39,046 bases of DNA, taken from Candidatus Afararchaeum irisae. GTDB lineage: Archaea; Halobacteriota; Halobacteria; Halobacteriales; Afararchaeaceae. Each line of letters starts with the position of its first letter. Within the stretch, counting starts at the first letter, position 1. Below the pieces are notes generated by a model, which was given only the letters and a program-made list of their open reading frames with translations, did no database searches and was not told where the DNA came from. Shown here piece by piece: positions 1 through 8,406 of this stretch. Location of the stretch: positions 1-39,046 of the forward strand of contig JAXIOF010000116.1 in the NCBI GenBank assembly GCA_034190545.1, read 5' to 3'. The translations under genes and the position numbers were made by a program.

Positions 1-19
1 CAAAAAGCTCTGCTTTTTG
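1..19. repeat. Mini-hairpin, 8-bp arms, 3-base loop
   Basis: Perfect inverted repeat CAAAAAGC-TCT-GCTTTTTG at the very edge of the window. It has the same architecture (7-9 bp arms, three-base loop, C before and G after the loop) as the hairpins around the two TnpB genes. On the minus strand a reading frame starting with ATG at 86 runs through it to the window edge, with a serine-rich translation that I do not recognise, so a gene or an element relic may continue outside the window. Confidence 0.6.
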
Positions 20-129
20 AAGACCCCGAGGCACTCTCGCTGTATCTCTGTAGACTGTCTCGGGTGCCGAGTAGAATTTCTCTCATGCTGTCATACTCCG
101 AGGAGGTGAAGCAAGGCAGTTCTGTGAGT

Positions 130-1110
130 CTACTTCTTAAACGCGCTAGCAACGAGTAGAGGGAATACGAGTGTCGCCTCTGCTTCGACCTGTGTGTAGT
201 TGGTCTGTTCCTCCTTTATCTTTCCCCAAGAGACAGCCTCGTTGGGTGGTGCTCCCGACAGCGATCCGTCGCCCTCCATTCCCGTGGATATGTAGACGAC
301 GTAGTCGGCTCCGCCTCTGAAGAGGTTGGTCATTATGGCGTGGTGTTTCGGGACTCCGCCCCCGACCGCGATCAGACCCGTCTTTTCAGCGAGTAAGCCG
401 TCCTCGATGAGCGAGTCGTAGTCGTCGAGTATCTCGATTCCGACCTCCGAGTCGTAGCTCTGCCGGTAGAAGTAGAGGAAGTTGCCGACCTCGGCGTCTG
501 TCAGAGCGGGACAGTAGACGGGGACGTCGTTGTCGGCGGCTTGTTTGAGAACTGAGTCCTCGTCGTCGAGGGTCTCGCCGAGCTCACGAGCGAACTCGGT
601 GGGTGTCCTGACCTTCTCCTCGGCGAAGAAGTCGTCGAAGAAGTCGTAGAGGTACTCCTCCAGCCAGACGTACCGATCCGACGGGACGAAGATATTTCCC
701 AGACGGTTGATGCCCTTTTCACGTAGCTCCTCCTCGTCTGTCTCCCACTCTCCCATCTTGAACGGCATCTCGGTCTTGATGACGTCCTCGGTCAGCGATC
801 CCGAAGTCGTGATAACGACGTCGACGTACCCCTCTCGGACGAGATAAGCGACTGTCTCACGTAGCCCCGACGAGATGATGTTCGAGGTAAACGTGAGATA
901 GACCGTCGCGTCCTCTTCCTGCATACGTTCGGCGATATCAATTGCTTCTGCTAGCTGGGTTGCCTGGAACCCCGTCGTAGCGTAAGCATCGAGCATCTCA
1001 CGGAAGTCGAACTCGCCACGGAAGTCGTATCCACGTACGTCGGGGGTACTGATCTCCTCGTCAGTCCCGGGAAGGACGTGTTCACGGGAGTCAGAGTCGT
1101 CTTTATCCAT
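130..1110 (-). CDS. dys: Deoxyhypusine synthase
   Basis: Transfers the aminobutyl group of a polyamine to the conserved lysine of initiation factor aIF5A, the first step of hypusine formation, in the cytoplasm. The 326-aa product has the family features: an NAD-binding fold with the stretch around LTFTSNIISSGLRE, the central GGGVPKH motif, and near the C terminus SWGKI, whose lysine (about residue 297) is the family's catalytic lysine. An upstream in-frame ATG at 1173 would add 21 residues; I prefer 1110 because the protein then begins with a typical acidic haloarchaeal N terminus and an AT-rich box (about 1130-1142) lies roughly 25 bases upstream, fitting a leaderless transcript. It lies 79 bases downstream of lysK on the same strand, so it may have its own promoter and also receive operon read-through. 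Confidence 0.93.
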   Translation of the reverse strand: MDKDDSDSREHVLPGTDEEISTPDVRGYDFRGEFDFREMLDAYATTGFQATQLAEAIDIAERMQEEDATVYLTFTSNIISSGLRETVAYLVREGYVDVVITTSGSLTEDVIKTEMPFKMGEWETDEEELREKGINRLGNIFVPSDRYVWLEEYLYDFFDDFFAEEKVRTPTEFARELGETLDDEDSVLKQAADNDVPVYCPALTDAEVGNFLYFYRQSYDSEVGIEILDDYDSLIEDGLLAEKTGLIAVGGGVPKHHAIMTNLFRGGADYVVYISTGMEGDGSLSGAPPNEAVSWGKIKEEQTNYTQVEAEATLVFPLLVASAFKK

Positions 1111-1189
1111 GTAGGCGGTACGTCGCCCAGCGGTTTGAATATCTCGAAATGGATGGAGTAGATACGAGAGCAAGAGCGGGAACCAGAAG

Positions 1190-2251
1190 CTACGCCAGAT
1201 TATCCACGGCGTTCTCTATCACGTCGACTGCGTTCCTGAACTCGGCTATCTCTATGTGTTCGTCGGGGGTGTGGTCGAGGTTCGAGTCGCCGGGTCCGTA
1301 GGTCACCATCGGACAGTCCCACGACTCGGCGAAGACGTTCATGTCACTCGTCCCCGTCTTGACCGAGAGACCCATGTCGCCGTCCTCGTCACGTATCGAC
1401 CGCGTGAAGGCACGCACGACGGGGTTCGATCTGTCAGCCATAACGGGCTCCGTCGACTCTCCGAAGTAGAGGTCGCCGTCTCCGACGTGTTCCCTGACTT
1501 CGCTCTTGAGTTCGTCGACAGAGTGGCTCGGAGGTATACGTATGTTGCCACGGAGCTCCGACCTGAGTTCGAAGCCGTCGGAGTCGGACTCTATGTTGGT
1601 GGGCTTAGCCTGTAAACTCCGGAAGCCGTCCTCGTCGTCAGCGACTGTCTTGACGGCGTTCCAGAAATCGATGACGTCCTCTATCGCATTAACACCCGGA
1701 CGTGCTGTATGTATAACCTCCCCGGTGACACGGTAACGCAGACGGAGTATGCCACGGTATCCGAGTGTTACCGTGTCCCAGCCCGACGGCTCGCCGTTTA
1801 TGAGGAAGTCGGGCTCTTCGCGGTTCTGTGACAGGTACCGCGCTCCGCGTCCTGACTTCTCCTCCTCGACGACTGCCGCGACGGTGATACGTCTGTCGGT
1901 ATCAGTCTCGGCGTGGCGCGCCGCTCCGAGTATCATCGAGGAGAGTGGACCCTTGGCATCGACAGTCCCGCGTCCGTACATCTTACCACCCTCTATGCTC
2001 ACGGGAATCTCTCCCGGAACCGTGTCCATGTGGCTCGTGAGGAGTATCTCGTCGGAACTCTCGTCTTCTGTGTTTCCGACACTCGCTATGACGTTCCCTA
2101 CCGAGTCGGTCTCGACCTCGAACCCCATCTCTGGAAGCTCTTCGAGTAGGTAGTCACGTGCCTCGCCCTCGTTCTCTGACGGGCTGTATCTCTCTACGAA
2201 TCCCTTGAAGAACTCAATCTCCTCGTCGGAAGATAATGAGACGGATGTCAT
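1190..2251 (-). CDS. lysK: [LysW]-lysine/ornithine hydrolase (M20 family)
   Basis: Releases lysine or ornithine from the carrier protein LysW, the last step of the carrier-protein pathway. The 353-aa product is an M20-type metallopeptidase: SHMDTVPG (about residues 73-80) supplies metal ligands, [10 protein letters not shown] (about 93-102) follows, and [11 protein letters not shown] (about 130-140) carries the catalytic glutamate pair. A shorter M20 dimerisation region follows. It is the last gene of the lysM-W-X-Y-Z-J-K cluster, 15 bases after lysJ. Haloarchaeal annotations often call this argE. The sequence alone does not tell whether the organism uses the pathway for arginine, lysine or both. 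Confidence 0.92.
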   Translation of the reverse strand: MTSVSLSSDEEIEFFKGFVERYSPSENEGEARDYLLEELPEMGFEVETDSVGNVIASVGNTEDESSDEILLTSHMDTVPGEIPVSIEGGKMYGRGTVDAKGPLSSMILGAARHAETDTDRRITVAAVVEEEKSGRGARYLSQNREEPDFLINGEPSGWDTVTLGYRGILRLRYRVTGEVIHTARPGVNAIEDVIDFWNAVKTVADDEDGFRSLQAKPTNIESDSDGFELRSELRGNIRIPPSHSVDELKSEVREHVGDGDLYFGESTEPVMADRSNPVVRAFTRSIRDEDGDMGLSVKTGTSDMNVFAESWDCPMVTYGPGDSNLDHTPDEHIEIAEFRNAVDVIENAVDNLA

Positions 2252-2266
2252 CTTCTTGTATTTATA

Positions 2267-3436
2267 TTACAGAACTTCTTCGATCGTCTCGACTACCCTG
2301 TCGACGTGTTCTTCCTCGACAGTAAGGGGGGGAAGGAACCGTATCACGTTGACACCCGCCGAGAGTGCGAGTATGCCGTTCTTCGCAAGCTGAGACAGGT
2401 ACCGTCCGCTTCTTCCCCTGACCTGGACGCCGACCATCAGACCCTTCCCACGTACGTCGACTATCCTGTCTGAGTCGAGTCCTTCTATCCCCGAGGTGAG
2501 ACGTTCCCCCATCTTCTTCGCGTTCTCGGCGAGGTCGTTCTCGACTATGTAGTCGAGAGACGCACGTGCCGCCGCCGAGGTCACGGGGTTTCCACAGTAG
2601 GTTCCGCCGTGGCTTCCCTTCGGTATCTCCGCCATCTCTTCTGTGTAGACGACTGCGCTTATCGGAGTGCCCCCTCCGAGCGACTTCGCCGTCGTCAGAG
2701 CGTCGGGGGTGACGTCGTAATGCTCGTGGCTCCAGATCTCACCCGTCCTTCCGAGACCCGCCTGTATCTCGTCGAAGACGAGGTAAGCGCCGTGGTCGTC
2801 ACACAGGTCACGCGCCGCTTCTAAGTACTCCTCGTCGGCGGGGTATATGCCGCCCTCGCCCTGTATGGGTTCGAGGAGTACCATCGCAGTCTCGTCGTCG
2901 ACAGTCTCCTTGAGGTCGTCTACGTCGTTGTAAGACGCGAACTCGAACTCGGGGACGACGGGCTCGAAGGGCTCCCTGTACTTCGACTTCCACGTCGCCG
3001 ATATAGAGCCGTAAGTACGTCCGTGGAAACCTCTCTTCGCGGCGACTACCTTCCGGCTGTCGTCGTCAGTCGACCCCCTCGCGAACTTGATAGCGGTCTC
3101 GTTCGCCTCGGTTCCGGCGTTCGTGAGGAAGACCTTGTCGAGAGCCTCGGGCGTGATCTCGACGAGACGTTCCATCAGCTTTCCTCTCTCGGGGGTGGCG
3201 TACGAAGCCTGTGTGTAGGTGAATCTCTCCGCCTGTTCCTTTATCGCATCGACTACCTCGGGGTTCGAGTGTCCGACCGCCATCACTCCGTACGACGCTC
3301 CGAAGTCGAGGTACTCGTTTCCGTCGTGGTCGTAGACGTAGACGCCGTCACCCGACTCCACGGTTATGGGCTTCTTCGAGAAGACTCCCTCGTATCTCTT
3401 CTCCCTCTGAATTATCTCCTGGCTGTCGTCAGTCAT
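2267..3436 (-). CDS. lysJ: [LysW]-aminoadipate/glutamate semialdehyde aminotransferase
   Basis: A class-III PLP-dependent aminotransferase that converts the LysW-bound semialdehyde to the LysW-bound lysine or ornithine, using glutamate as amino donor. The 389-aa length is normal. Visible motifs are the cofactor-binding NAGTEANE, the DEIQAGLGRTG block with the aspartate that contacts the pyridine ring, and TTAKSLGGG (about residue 248), which holds the Schiff-base lysine. Its start overlaps the end of lysZ by 8 bases, so the two are probably translationally coupled. The haloarchaeal name argD is equally usable. Confidence 0.93.
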   Translation of the reverse strand: MTDDSQEIIQREKRYEGVFSKKPITVESGDGVYVYDHDGNEYLDFGASYGVMAVGHSNPEVVDAIKEQAERFTYTQASYATPERGKLMERLVEITPEALDKVFLTNAGTEANETAIKFARGSTDDDSRKVVAAKRGFHGRTYGSISATWKSKYREPFEPVVPEFEFASYNDVDDLKETVDDETAMVLLEPIQGEGGIYPADEEYLEAARDLCDDHGAYLVFDEIQAGLGRTGEIWSHEHYDVTPDALTTAKSLGGGTPISAVVYTEEMAEIPKGSHGGTYCGNPVTSAAARASLDYIVENDLAENAKKMGERLTSGIEGLDSDRIVDVRGKGLMVGVQVRGRSGRYLSQLAKNGILALSAGVNVIRFLPPLTVEEEHVDRVVETIEEVL

Positions 3437-4241
3437 TCTTATTAGTGAATACAGTTCCGTTTCCTTCGAGTGCTTGAGTCACGGGTGACTCTACGTTCGC
3501 CGATGCGAAGACGACTTCGGTCGCTCCCTTGTCGAGAGCCTCACGCGCCGCCATGACCTTCTTCTTCATCTTACCCTCGGCGTACTTCTCTATGACGTCG
3601 TCTATCTCGTCGTAGCCGACCTCCTCGATCAAGCTGTCTTCGTCGTCGGGGTCACGCAGAAGACCCGGGACGTCGGAGAGTATGGCGAGACGGCTTCCGA
3701 GTGCTCCCGCGACTGCCGCCGCCGACCTGTCGGCGTCTGTGTTGACAGCCGTACCCTCGTACGAGATCATGGGAACCGAGACTACGGGGGTGTAGCCGGC
3801 GTCGAGATGCATAGAGAGGAGTTCGTCGTTGACCTTCTCTATCTTGCCCGAGTGATCCCCTCTCATGACCTTCTTCCTGCCGTCTTCCTTGACTATCACG
3901 GTGTCCTTTCTCTCCCCCTCTAGAAGACGTCCGTCGACTCCCGAGAGACCGACTGCGTCGACACCGCGTGACTGGAGCCCCTCGACGAGGTCGGTGTTTA
4001 CGAGACCGGGCATAGCCATCTTGAAGATCTCCATCGAGTCCTCGTCTGTGAAACGTCCCTTGACTCCCGACGCGCTCGTGACATACGTCGGCTCGGTTCC
4101 GAGCCTCTCGTGGAGCCCGTCGACTACACCGCTTCCACCGTGGACGACTACGAAGCTGTCTTCTTCTATACCGGCTAAGTCGTCGAGGACGTTCTCGGGA
4201 TCTACGCCGCTCGTGCCACCTATCTTGACTACGAATGTCAT
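3429..4241 (-). CDS. lysZ: [LysW]-aminoadipate/glutamate kinase
   Basis: Phosphorylates the side-chain carboxylate of the LysW-bound amino acid, equivalent to N-acetylglutamate kinase but acting on the carrier. The 270-aa product belongs to the amino acid kinase family: KIGGTSG at the N terminus and VHGGSGVVDG around residue 34 form the phosphate-binding loops, and the C-terminal half has the NTDADRSAAAVAGAL nucleotide-binding stretch. Its ATG overlaps the lysY stop codon (4-base overlap) and its own end overlaps lysJ, making one tightly packed transcript. Also annotated argB in haloarchaea. Confidence 0.92.
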   Translation of the reverse strand: MTFVVKIGGTSGVDPENVLDDLAGIEEDSFVVVHGGSGVVDGLHERLGTEPTYVTSASGVKGRFTDEDSMEIFKMAMPGLVNTDLVEGLQSRGVDAVGLSGVDGRLLEGERKDTVIVKEDGRKKVMRGDHSGKIEKVNDELLSMHLDAGYTPVVSVPMISYEGTAVNTDADRSAAAVAGALGSRLAILSDVPGLLRDPDDEDSLIEEVGYDEIDDVIEKYAEGKMKKKVMAAREALDKGATEVVFASANVESPVTQALEGNGTVFTNKND

Positions 4242-5260
4242 ACTGGATGTAGTCCCGTGTGTTCTAACCCGGCTGTCTCGTCGAATCCGAACGCGATGTT
4301 CATGTCCTGCACAGCGGTTCCCGCGCTTCCCTTCATCATGTTGTCTATCGCGGAGAACGCCACCACGCGACCATCTCCGATCTCGAATCCGACGTCACAG
4401 TAGTTGGTTCCCTCGACTATCTTCGGCTCGGGGTATCTGTAGACACCGCGGCGCGAGTTGGCTATACGTACGAAGGGTTCGTCGGAGTAGGTCGACTTGT
4501 AGGCTCTCTTGAGGTCAGCCTTTGATACGTCTTCCTCGGGGAAGACATGTGCCGTCGACGCTATTCCACGCACTAGCTCTATGGCGTGGACGGTCATGCT
4601 CACGTCGAGCCCCGTCTCCTGGGTGATCTCCGCCTGGTGTCTATGGCTCGTCGGAGCGTACGGACGTACCGTCCTTGACCTCTCGGCGTGGTGCGACGCC
4701 TTGTTCGCGCTCGCTCCTCCCGCGCTCGAACTCGTCTTGACGTCTAGTACGACGTTGTCGTCTTCGTCCACGATATCCTCCTCGACGAGAGGATAGAGAC
4801 CGAGTATCGCCGCAGTCGCGTTACAGCCCGGCGCGGCGATGAGGTCGGAGTCGCGGATATCTTCCCTGTAGAGCTCGGGTATCCCGTATACGGCGTCGTC
4901 GAGAAGATCCGTGTTGGGATGCGGGTCGTACCATCTGTCGTAGTCGGCGGGGTCGTCGAGACGGTAGTCGCCGCTGAGGTCTATTATCTTCTCGCCGTAT
5001 TCGAGGAGGTCGGGAAGCTCCTCCATCGTGTAGCCGTGGGGAGTTGCTGTGAAGAGGACATCTACCTCTTCGAGGTCGTCCGGACTCGTGAACCTCAGGT
5101 TAGTCTTCCCCCTGAGGTTGGGATGTAGAGTCTCGACTGTCGCCCTCTCGTAAGACCGTGACGTGACCTGGCTGACCTCTACCTCGGGATGCTCTACGAG
5201 AAGACGGAGAAGCTCTCCGCCCGTGTATCCGCTTCCGCCTATGATGCTAGCTTGAATCAT
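4238..5260 (-). CDS. lysY: [LysW]-aminoadipyl/glutamyl phosphate reductase
   Basis: NADPH-dependent reductase making the LysW-bound semialdehyde. The 340-aa product starts with an N-terminal Rossmann motif (GGSGYTGGELLRLL, residues 8-21) and has the catalytic-cysteine motif APGCNATA near residue 147; the C-terminal part has the family's dimerisation fold with GNS/EGTNYCDVGF-type sequence. It is the ArgC paralogue of the carrier-protein pathway. The start overlaps the end of lysX by 14 bases. Confidence 0.92.
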   Translation of the reverse strand: MIQASIIGGSGYTGGELLRLLVEHPEVEVSQVTSRSYERATVETLHPNLRGKTNLRFTSPDDLEEVDVLFTATPHGYTMEELPDLLEYGEKIIDLSGDYRLDDPADYDRWYDPHPNTDLLDDAVYGIPELYREDIRDSDLIAAPGCNATAAILGLYPLVEEDIVDEDDNVVLDVKTSSSAGGASANKASHHAERSRTVRPYAPTSHRHQAEITQETGLDVSMTVHAIELVRGIASTAHVFPEEDVSKADLKRAYKSTYSDEPFVRIANSRRGVYRYPEPKIVEGTNYCDVGFEIGDGRVVAFSAIDNMMKGSAGTAVQDMNIAFGFDETAGLEHTGLHPV

Positions 5261-6122
5261 AATTCTCCTCTATGTAGTCGACGTACTCCGACGCGACGTC
5301 TATTCCGGTCGCCTCGGTGAGTGCCTTGAACTCTAAGCTGTGGTTGACCTCGTGGACAGTGTATCCGTCGTCGGTCTCCATTACATCGACCCCTAAGACG
5401 CCTCCACCGACTGCTTCGGCTGCGTCGAGGGCGACTTCTTCGAGTTCGTCGGTGACATCGCAGTTCGAAGCCTCGCCCCCTCTCGCGGCGTTCGTGATCC
5501 ATTCGTCGCTCGAACGGTAGATCGCTCCCACGATCTCGTCTCCGGCTACGATCACACGTATGTCACGTCCCGGCTTGTCGACGTAGTTCTGTATGTAGAA
5601 GACAGAGTGCTCGTAATGACCGAGGACGTCCTTATGTTCGAGGACTGCCTCCGCCGACTCGGGGTCGTTTATCTTCGCCAAGAGACGTGCCCACGAGCCT
5701 ATAACGGGCTTGACTACTACGGGGTATCCCATCTCGTCTATAGTATCGAGTGCCGAGTCGATGGTGAACGCCACTCTCGTCTCGGGGGTCGGCACGCCGT
5801 TCTCAGTCAGAGCGAGCGAAGTCTCGACCTTGTTTCCACAGACGCGTGAGACCTCATATCCGTTGAGGGTCGGCACTCCGTACGACTCGAAGAACCTCAC
5901 CGAGTAGAGCCCGCGCGAGTAACTTATCGCACGGTTGACGACGACGTCGAGGTCTTCTACATCTACGTCTACGTCAGCTCCCTCGATCCCCGATGCTCCG
6001 CTCAGTCCCAGAGAGACGTCGCGCGTGTCTATCTTGACGACGTCGTGTCCTCTGTCCCTCAGCTCGTTGAGGAGTAGCTTCTCGTCCTTACGTATACGGG
6101 AATAAAGGAAGCCGACCTTCAT
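5247..6122 (-). CDS. lysX: Glutamate/aminoadipate-LysW ligase (ATP-grasp)
   Basis: Attaches the alpha-amino group of glutamate or aminoadipate to the C-terminal glutamate of LysW, committing the amino acid to the carrier pathway. The 291-aa product is a RimK-like ATP-grasp enzyme: PVVVKPVIGSWARLL (about residues 134-148) binds ATP, PGRDIRV follows, and VLGVDVMETDDGYTVHEVN near residue 245 has metal-binding residues. It lies 4 bases after lysW. Substrate choice (ArgX versus LysX) depends on few residues and I cannot settle it by eye. Confidence 0.92.
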   Translation of the reverse strand: MKVGFLYSRIRKDEKLLLNELRDRGHDVVKIDTRDVSLGLSGASGIEGADVDVDVEDLDVVVNRAISYSRGLYSVRFFESYGVPTLNGYEVSRVCGNKVETSLALTENGVPTPETRVAFTIDSALDTIDEMGYPVVVKPVIGSWARLLAKINDPESAEAVLEHKDVLGHYEHSVFYIQNYVDKPGRDIRVIVAGDEIVGAIYRSSDEWITNAARGGEASNCDVTDELEEVALDAAEAVGGGVLGVDVMETDDGYTVHEVNHSLEFKALTEATGIDVASEYVDYIEENYDSS

Positions 6123-6126
6123 CTAA

Positions 6127-6300
6127 CTACTCTCCCCAGTCCTCTTCGAGTTCGGGTGCCTCTATGAGGTCGAGAGGATCTGTGTCTGCGACCTCAAGCT
6201 CAGCACCGCACTCGGTACAGTCTATTATCTCTCCGCGCTCTACCTCCCATTCTGGCTCTACCTCTGCTCCACATACGGGGCATTCTACTTTCTGTGTCAT
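6127..6300 (-). CDS. lysW: Amino-group carrier protein LysW
   Basis: Small acidic protein to which the pathway intermediates are covalently tethered through its C-terminal glutamate. The 57-aa product has two CxxC-type zinc ligands pairs (VECPVCGAE and DCTECGAE) and ends in EEDWGE, the conserved EDWGE tail whose last residue is the attachment point. I chose ATG at 6300 rather than the in-frame GTG at 6309, because the sequence AGGTGA lies about 7 bases upstream of the ATG and looks like its ribosome-binding site. It stands between lysM and lysX. Confidence 0.93.
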   Translation of the reverse strand: MTQKVECPVCGAEVEPEWEVERGEIIDCTECGAELEVADTDPLDLIEAPELEEDWGE

Positions 6301-6317
6301 TCTTGTCACCTGTATAT

Positions 6318-6728
6318 CTATATTTTCTCGTCTAGTATAAGACGTGTTCGTGTCGAGACGGTCTCGTCGAGCTTACGCAGCCGCGTCACGAGGTCGTTGA
6401 CCTCCGAGGTATCTGAGACGTCGACTACGACTATGAGATCCTCGTTTCCGCTGATCTCCCAGACGAAGTCTACGCCCTCCCAGTCGACTATCTCGTCCGA
6501 GACCTTCGAAGTCTCGACGTCTATGTCGACCTCGACCTCTATCATAGCGCGTACGTTTCCGACACTCGTCGAGACCGTGAAACGGCGTATCACGTCTTCT
6601 TCTCTGAGGCTCCGGACGCGGTTGCGCACTGTACCCTCCGAGGTTCCGACCTCCTCGGCTACCTCTGTGAAGGGCTTGCGTGCGTCGTGTTTGAGTACTT
6701 CGAGTATCTTACGGTCAGTCGCGTCCAT
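6318..6728 (-). CDS. lysM: Lrp/AsnC-family regulator, probably LysM
   Basis: A 136-aa one-domain-pair regulator: an N-terminal winged HTH (residues 3-50, with TSEGTVRNRVRSL as recognition region) and a C-terminal RAM/AsnC ligand domain (about 60-130). Lrp-family proteins of this position bind lysine or arginine and tune the adjacent LysW operon. It is the first gene of the cluster, separated from lysW by 17 bases. Two inverted repeats in its leader (6768-6782 and 6784-6798) are plausible binding sites. The name rests mainly on its position. Confidence 0.85.
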   Translation of the reverse strand: MDATDRKILEVLKHDARKPFTEVAEEVGTSEGTVRNRVRSLREEDVIRRFTVSTSVGNVRAMIEVEVDIDVETSKVSDEIVDWEGVDFVWEISGNEDLIVVVDVSDTSEVNDLVTRLRKLDETVSTRTRLILDEKI

Positions 6729-6748
6729 CGTCTCTTACAGACGAGACG
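6729..6748. promoter_or_regulatory. Inverted repeat abutting the lysM start
   Basis: CGTCTC and GAGACG arms with an 8-base spacer lie directly next to the lysM ATG. In the mRNA this hairpin would sit in the leader and could affect initiation. With six-base arms, chance is possible. Confidence 0.3.
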
Positions 6749-6767
6749 TCGGCTTAGAACATGAAGC

Positions 6768-6798
6768 TTACGAACTTCGTAAAGTCTTCTACGAAGAC
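6768..6798. promoter_or_regulatory. Candidate operator pair upstream of lysM
   Basis: Two adjacent perfect palindromes: TTACGAA-C-TTCGTAA at 6768-6782 and GTCTTC-TAC-GAAGAC at 6784-6798, about 40-70 bases before the lysM start. Lrp-family regulators bind short dyads of this size and often regulate their own gene. An AT-rich TATA-like box on the minus strand (6871-6880) lies further upstream, so the dyads would sit in the transcribed leader or at the initiation site. Confidence 0.45.
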
Positions 6799-6898
6799 GA
6801 AAACGCAGTACGTAGACCAAAACCCTTCTGTCACTCCCACTCTCAACTGAAACAGTGACAACATACTGAACTATATATTTCACTCAGTTTCATAGGCA

Positions 6899-7834
6899 TC
6901 AGTCAGTCTCAGACTTCTTTTCGAACTTCGAAGACGACACACTAGTCCCTACTTTTCCGCCTTCGATAGCCGCCGAGAGACCCTCAGGGGTCGTTATCAC
7001 ACCTCTCTCTCCGCCCCTCTCTACGAAGTCGGCACACGCTTCTACCTTGGGCATCATGCTACCCTCTCCGAACTCCCCCTCTCGTATATGTCGTCTGGCT
7101 TCCTCGGGGGTCATCTCCTCTATACGTCTCTCGTCATCGGTTCCGTATCCGAGATAGGCGTACTCAACGTCTGTGACCGACACGAACACCTCGGCGTCGA
7201 GACACGTAGCCATAAGACTCGACGTCTTGTCCTTGTCGACCACAGCCTCGACGCCTCTCAGACCTCCGTCCCTCACGACTGGTACTCCTCCACCCCCACA
7301 GCAGATGACGTGCGTGCCGGCTTCGACGGCTCTCGTAATTTCGTCTGACTCGACTATCTCGACCGGGTCGGGGGACGGAACCACCCTTCTGTAGGTGTCT
7401 CCCGTCTTCACGGTCTCGAACTCCTTCTCGCGCGCCTCTTCCTCGGTGTAATCCGGTCCCACGGGCTTCGTGGGGCTGTCGAAGGCGGTGTCGTCGGGAT
7501 CTACGACAGTCTGTGTGAGAAACGTCACGAACTCCGAGTCGGTCTCAACTGCGTTGTCGAGCTCCTGCTGAAGGAGGTAGCCTATCTGTGCCTGTGTCTC
7601 CGCCACCAACACGTCGAGGGGCATCCCGGGAGTCTCAGACCCCTCCTGCTGGAGCATCAGACTTCCCACCTGTGGACCGTTTCCGTGTGTCACTACGGCT
7701 CTGTGCCCTTCTTCTATCAGACTCGCTATCTCGGACGCAGTCTTCCTAATCTCCTCCCTCTGTTCCTCGACAGTCCCCTCCGCTCCTTTTCTGAGGACTG
7801 CGTTTCCACCGAGTCCTACTACGACTGTTTTCAT
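6899..7834 (-). CDS. arcC: Carbamate kinase
   Basis: Interconverts carbamoyl phosphate plus ADP with carbamate plus ATP; in fermentative haloarchaea it yields ATP from arginine degradation, and it can also supply carbamoyl phosphate. The 311-aa product matches the family: VGLGGNAVL (residues 6-14), THGNGPQVG (about 49-57), CCGGGGVPVV near 188 and VDKDKTSSLMA near 208. It is 170 bases upstream of lysM on the same strand and starts close to the stop codon of the lipoprotein gene. An AT-rich run (about 7842-7856) just upstream of its start may be a promoter inside the end of that gene. No arginine deiminase gene is in the window. Confidence 0.93.
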   Translation of the reverse strand: MKTVVVGLGGNAVLRKGAEGTVEEQREEIRKTASEIASLIEEGHRAVVTHGNGPQVGSLMLQQEGSETPGMPLDVLVAETQAQIGYLLQQELDNAVETDSEFVTFLTQTVVDPDDTAFDSPTKPVGPDYTEEEAREKEFETVKTGDTYRRVVPSPDPVEIVESDEITRAVEAGTHVICCGGGGVPVVRDGGLRGVEAVVDKDKTSSLMATCLDAEVFVSVTDVEYAYLGYGTDDERRIEEMTPEEARRHIREGEFGEGSMMPKVEACADFVERGGERGVITTPEGLSAAIEGGKVGTSVSSSKFEKKSETD

Positions 7835-7849
7835 ATAGCGTTATTTAAT

Positions 7850-8239
7850 TTAAACGACGGCTTTTACTGATGTCGACGAGACTTCTGCGGCTTTCTCGCC
7901 CTTCTCGGGGAACTCGACCCTGAACTCCCACGTCTCTCCTGCTTCGAGCGTAGACCTCGATGTCTCGGACTCGCCGAGCACAGTACCCCTGCTGTTGGTG
8001 AACTCGACTACGATACTCACGTCGTTGAGTCTACCTCCGATCACGTTCTCGGCGACGCCCGTGACTGCCATAGTCTCGTTGGGTGTTCCCTCGTTCTCGT
8101 GTACGTACTCTATGTCTCCGATGTCTATCTTCTTCTGACCTCCACCGCCCGAACATCCTGCGACTGAGACTGTGGCTGATGTGGCTACTACTCCGACGAA
8201 ACGTCTTCTCGTTATATACTGTGTCACTGTGTAACGCAC
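7850..8239 (-). CDS. Tat-exported lipoprotein with FxLYD-like domain
   Basis: The 129-aa product has a twin-arginine signal (TRRRFVG, residues 10-16), a short hydrophobic stretch and a lipobox-like VAGC with the cysteine at about residue 29, followed by a glycine-rich spacer, so it is probably a lipid-anchored protein on the outer face of the membrane. The remainder is a beta-rich domain (VTGVAENVIGGRLNDVSIVVEF, WEFRVEF) that resembles FxLYD domains. The function is unknown. A TATA-like box at about 8263-8272 is roughly 25-30 bases upstream of the ATG, indicating a leaderless transcript. Confidence 0.8.
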   Translation of the reverse strand: MRYTVTQYITRRRFVGVVATSATVSVAGCSGGGGQKKIDIGDIEYVHENEGTPNETMAVTGVAENVIGGRLNDVSIVVEFTNSRGTVLGESETSRSTLEAGETWEFRVEFPEKGEKAAEVSSTSVKAVV

Positions 8240-8340
8240 CGGTTTCCACCGCGGACTCTGAGGTTATATATCTAAGTCAGACGTGTGTCGCATCTCCGTG
8301 TTACTGAAGCCCGTTTCTATATAGCGGCATAGGATTTAAA

Positions 8341-8406
8341 CGAGCCACAGCCGTCGTCTTTCCGAACTCTCTATACGGTTCGACGAATAAATCCGGCTGT
8401 GGCTCG
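8341..8406. promoter_or_regulatory. 13-bp inverted repeat spanning the rio2 start
   Basis: CGAGCCACAGCCG (8341-8353) and its exact reverse complement (8394-8406) flank a 40-base spacer. The right arm contains the GTG start codon at 8399. If transcription starts just before the left arm (TATA-like box near 8315-8324), the mRNA leader could fold so that the start codon is paired. Confidence 0.7.
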
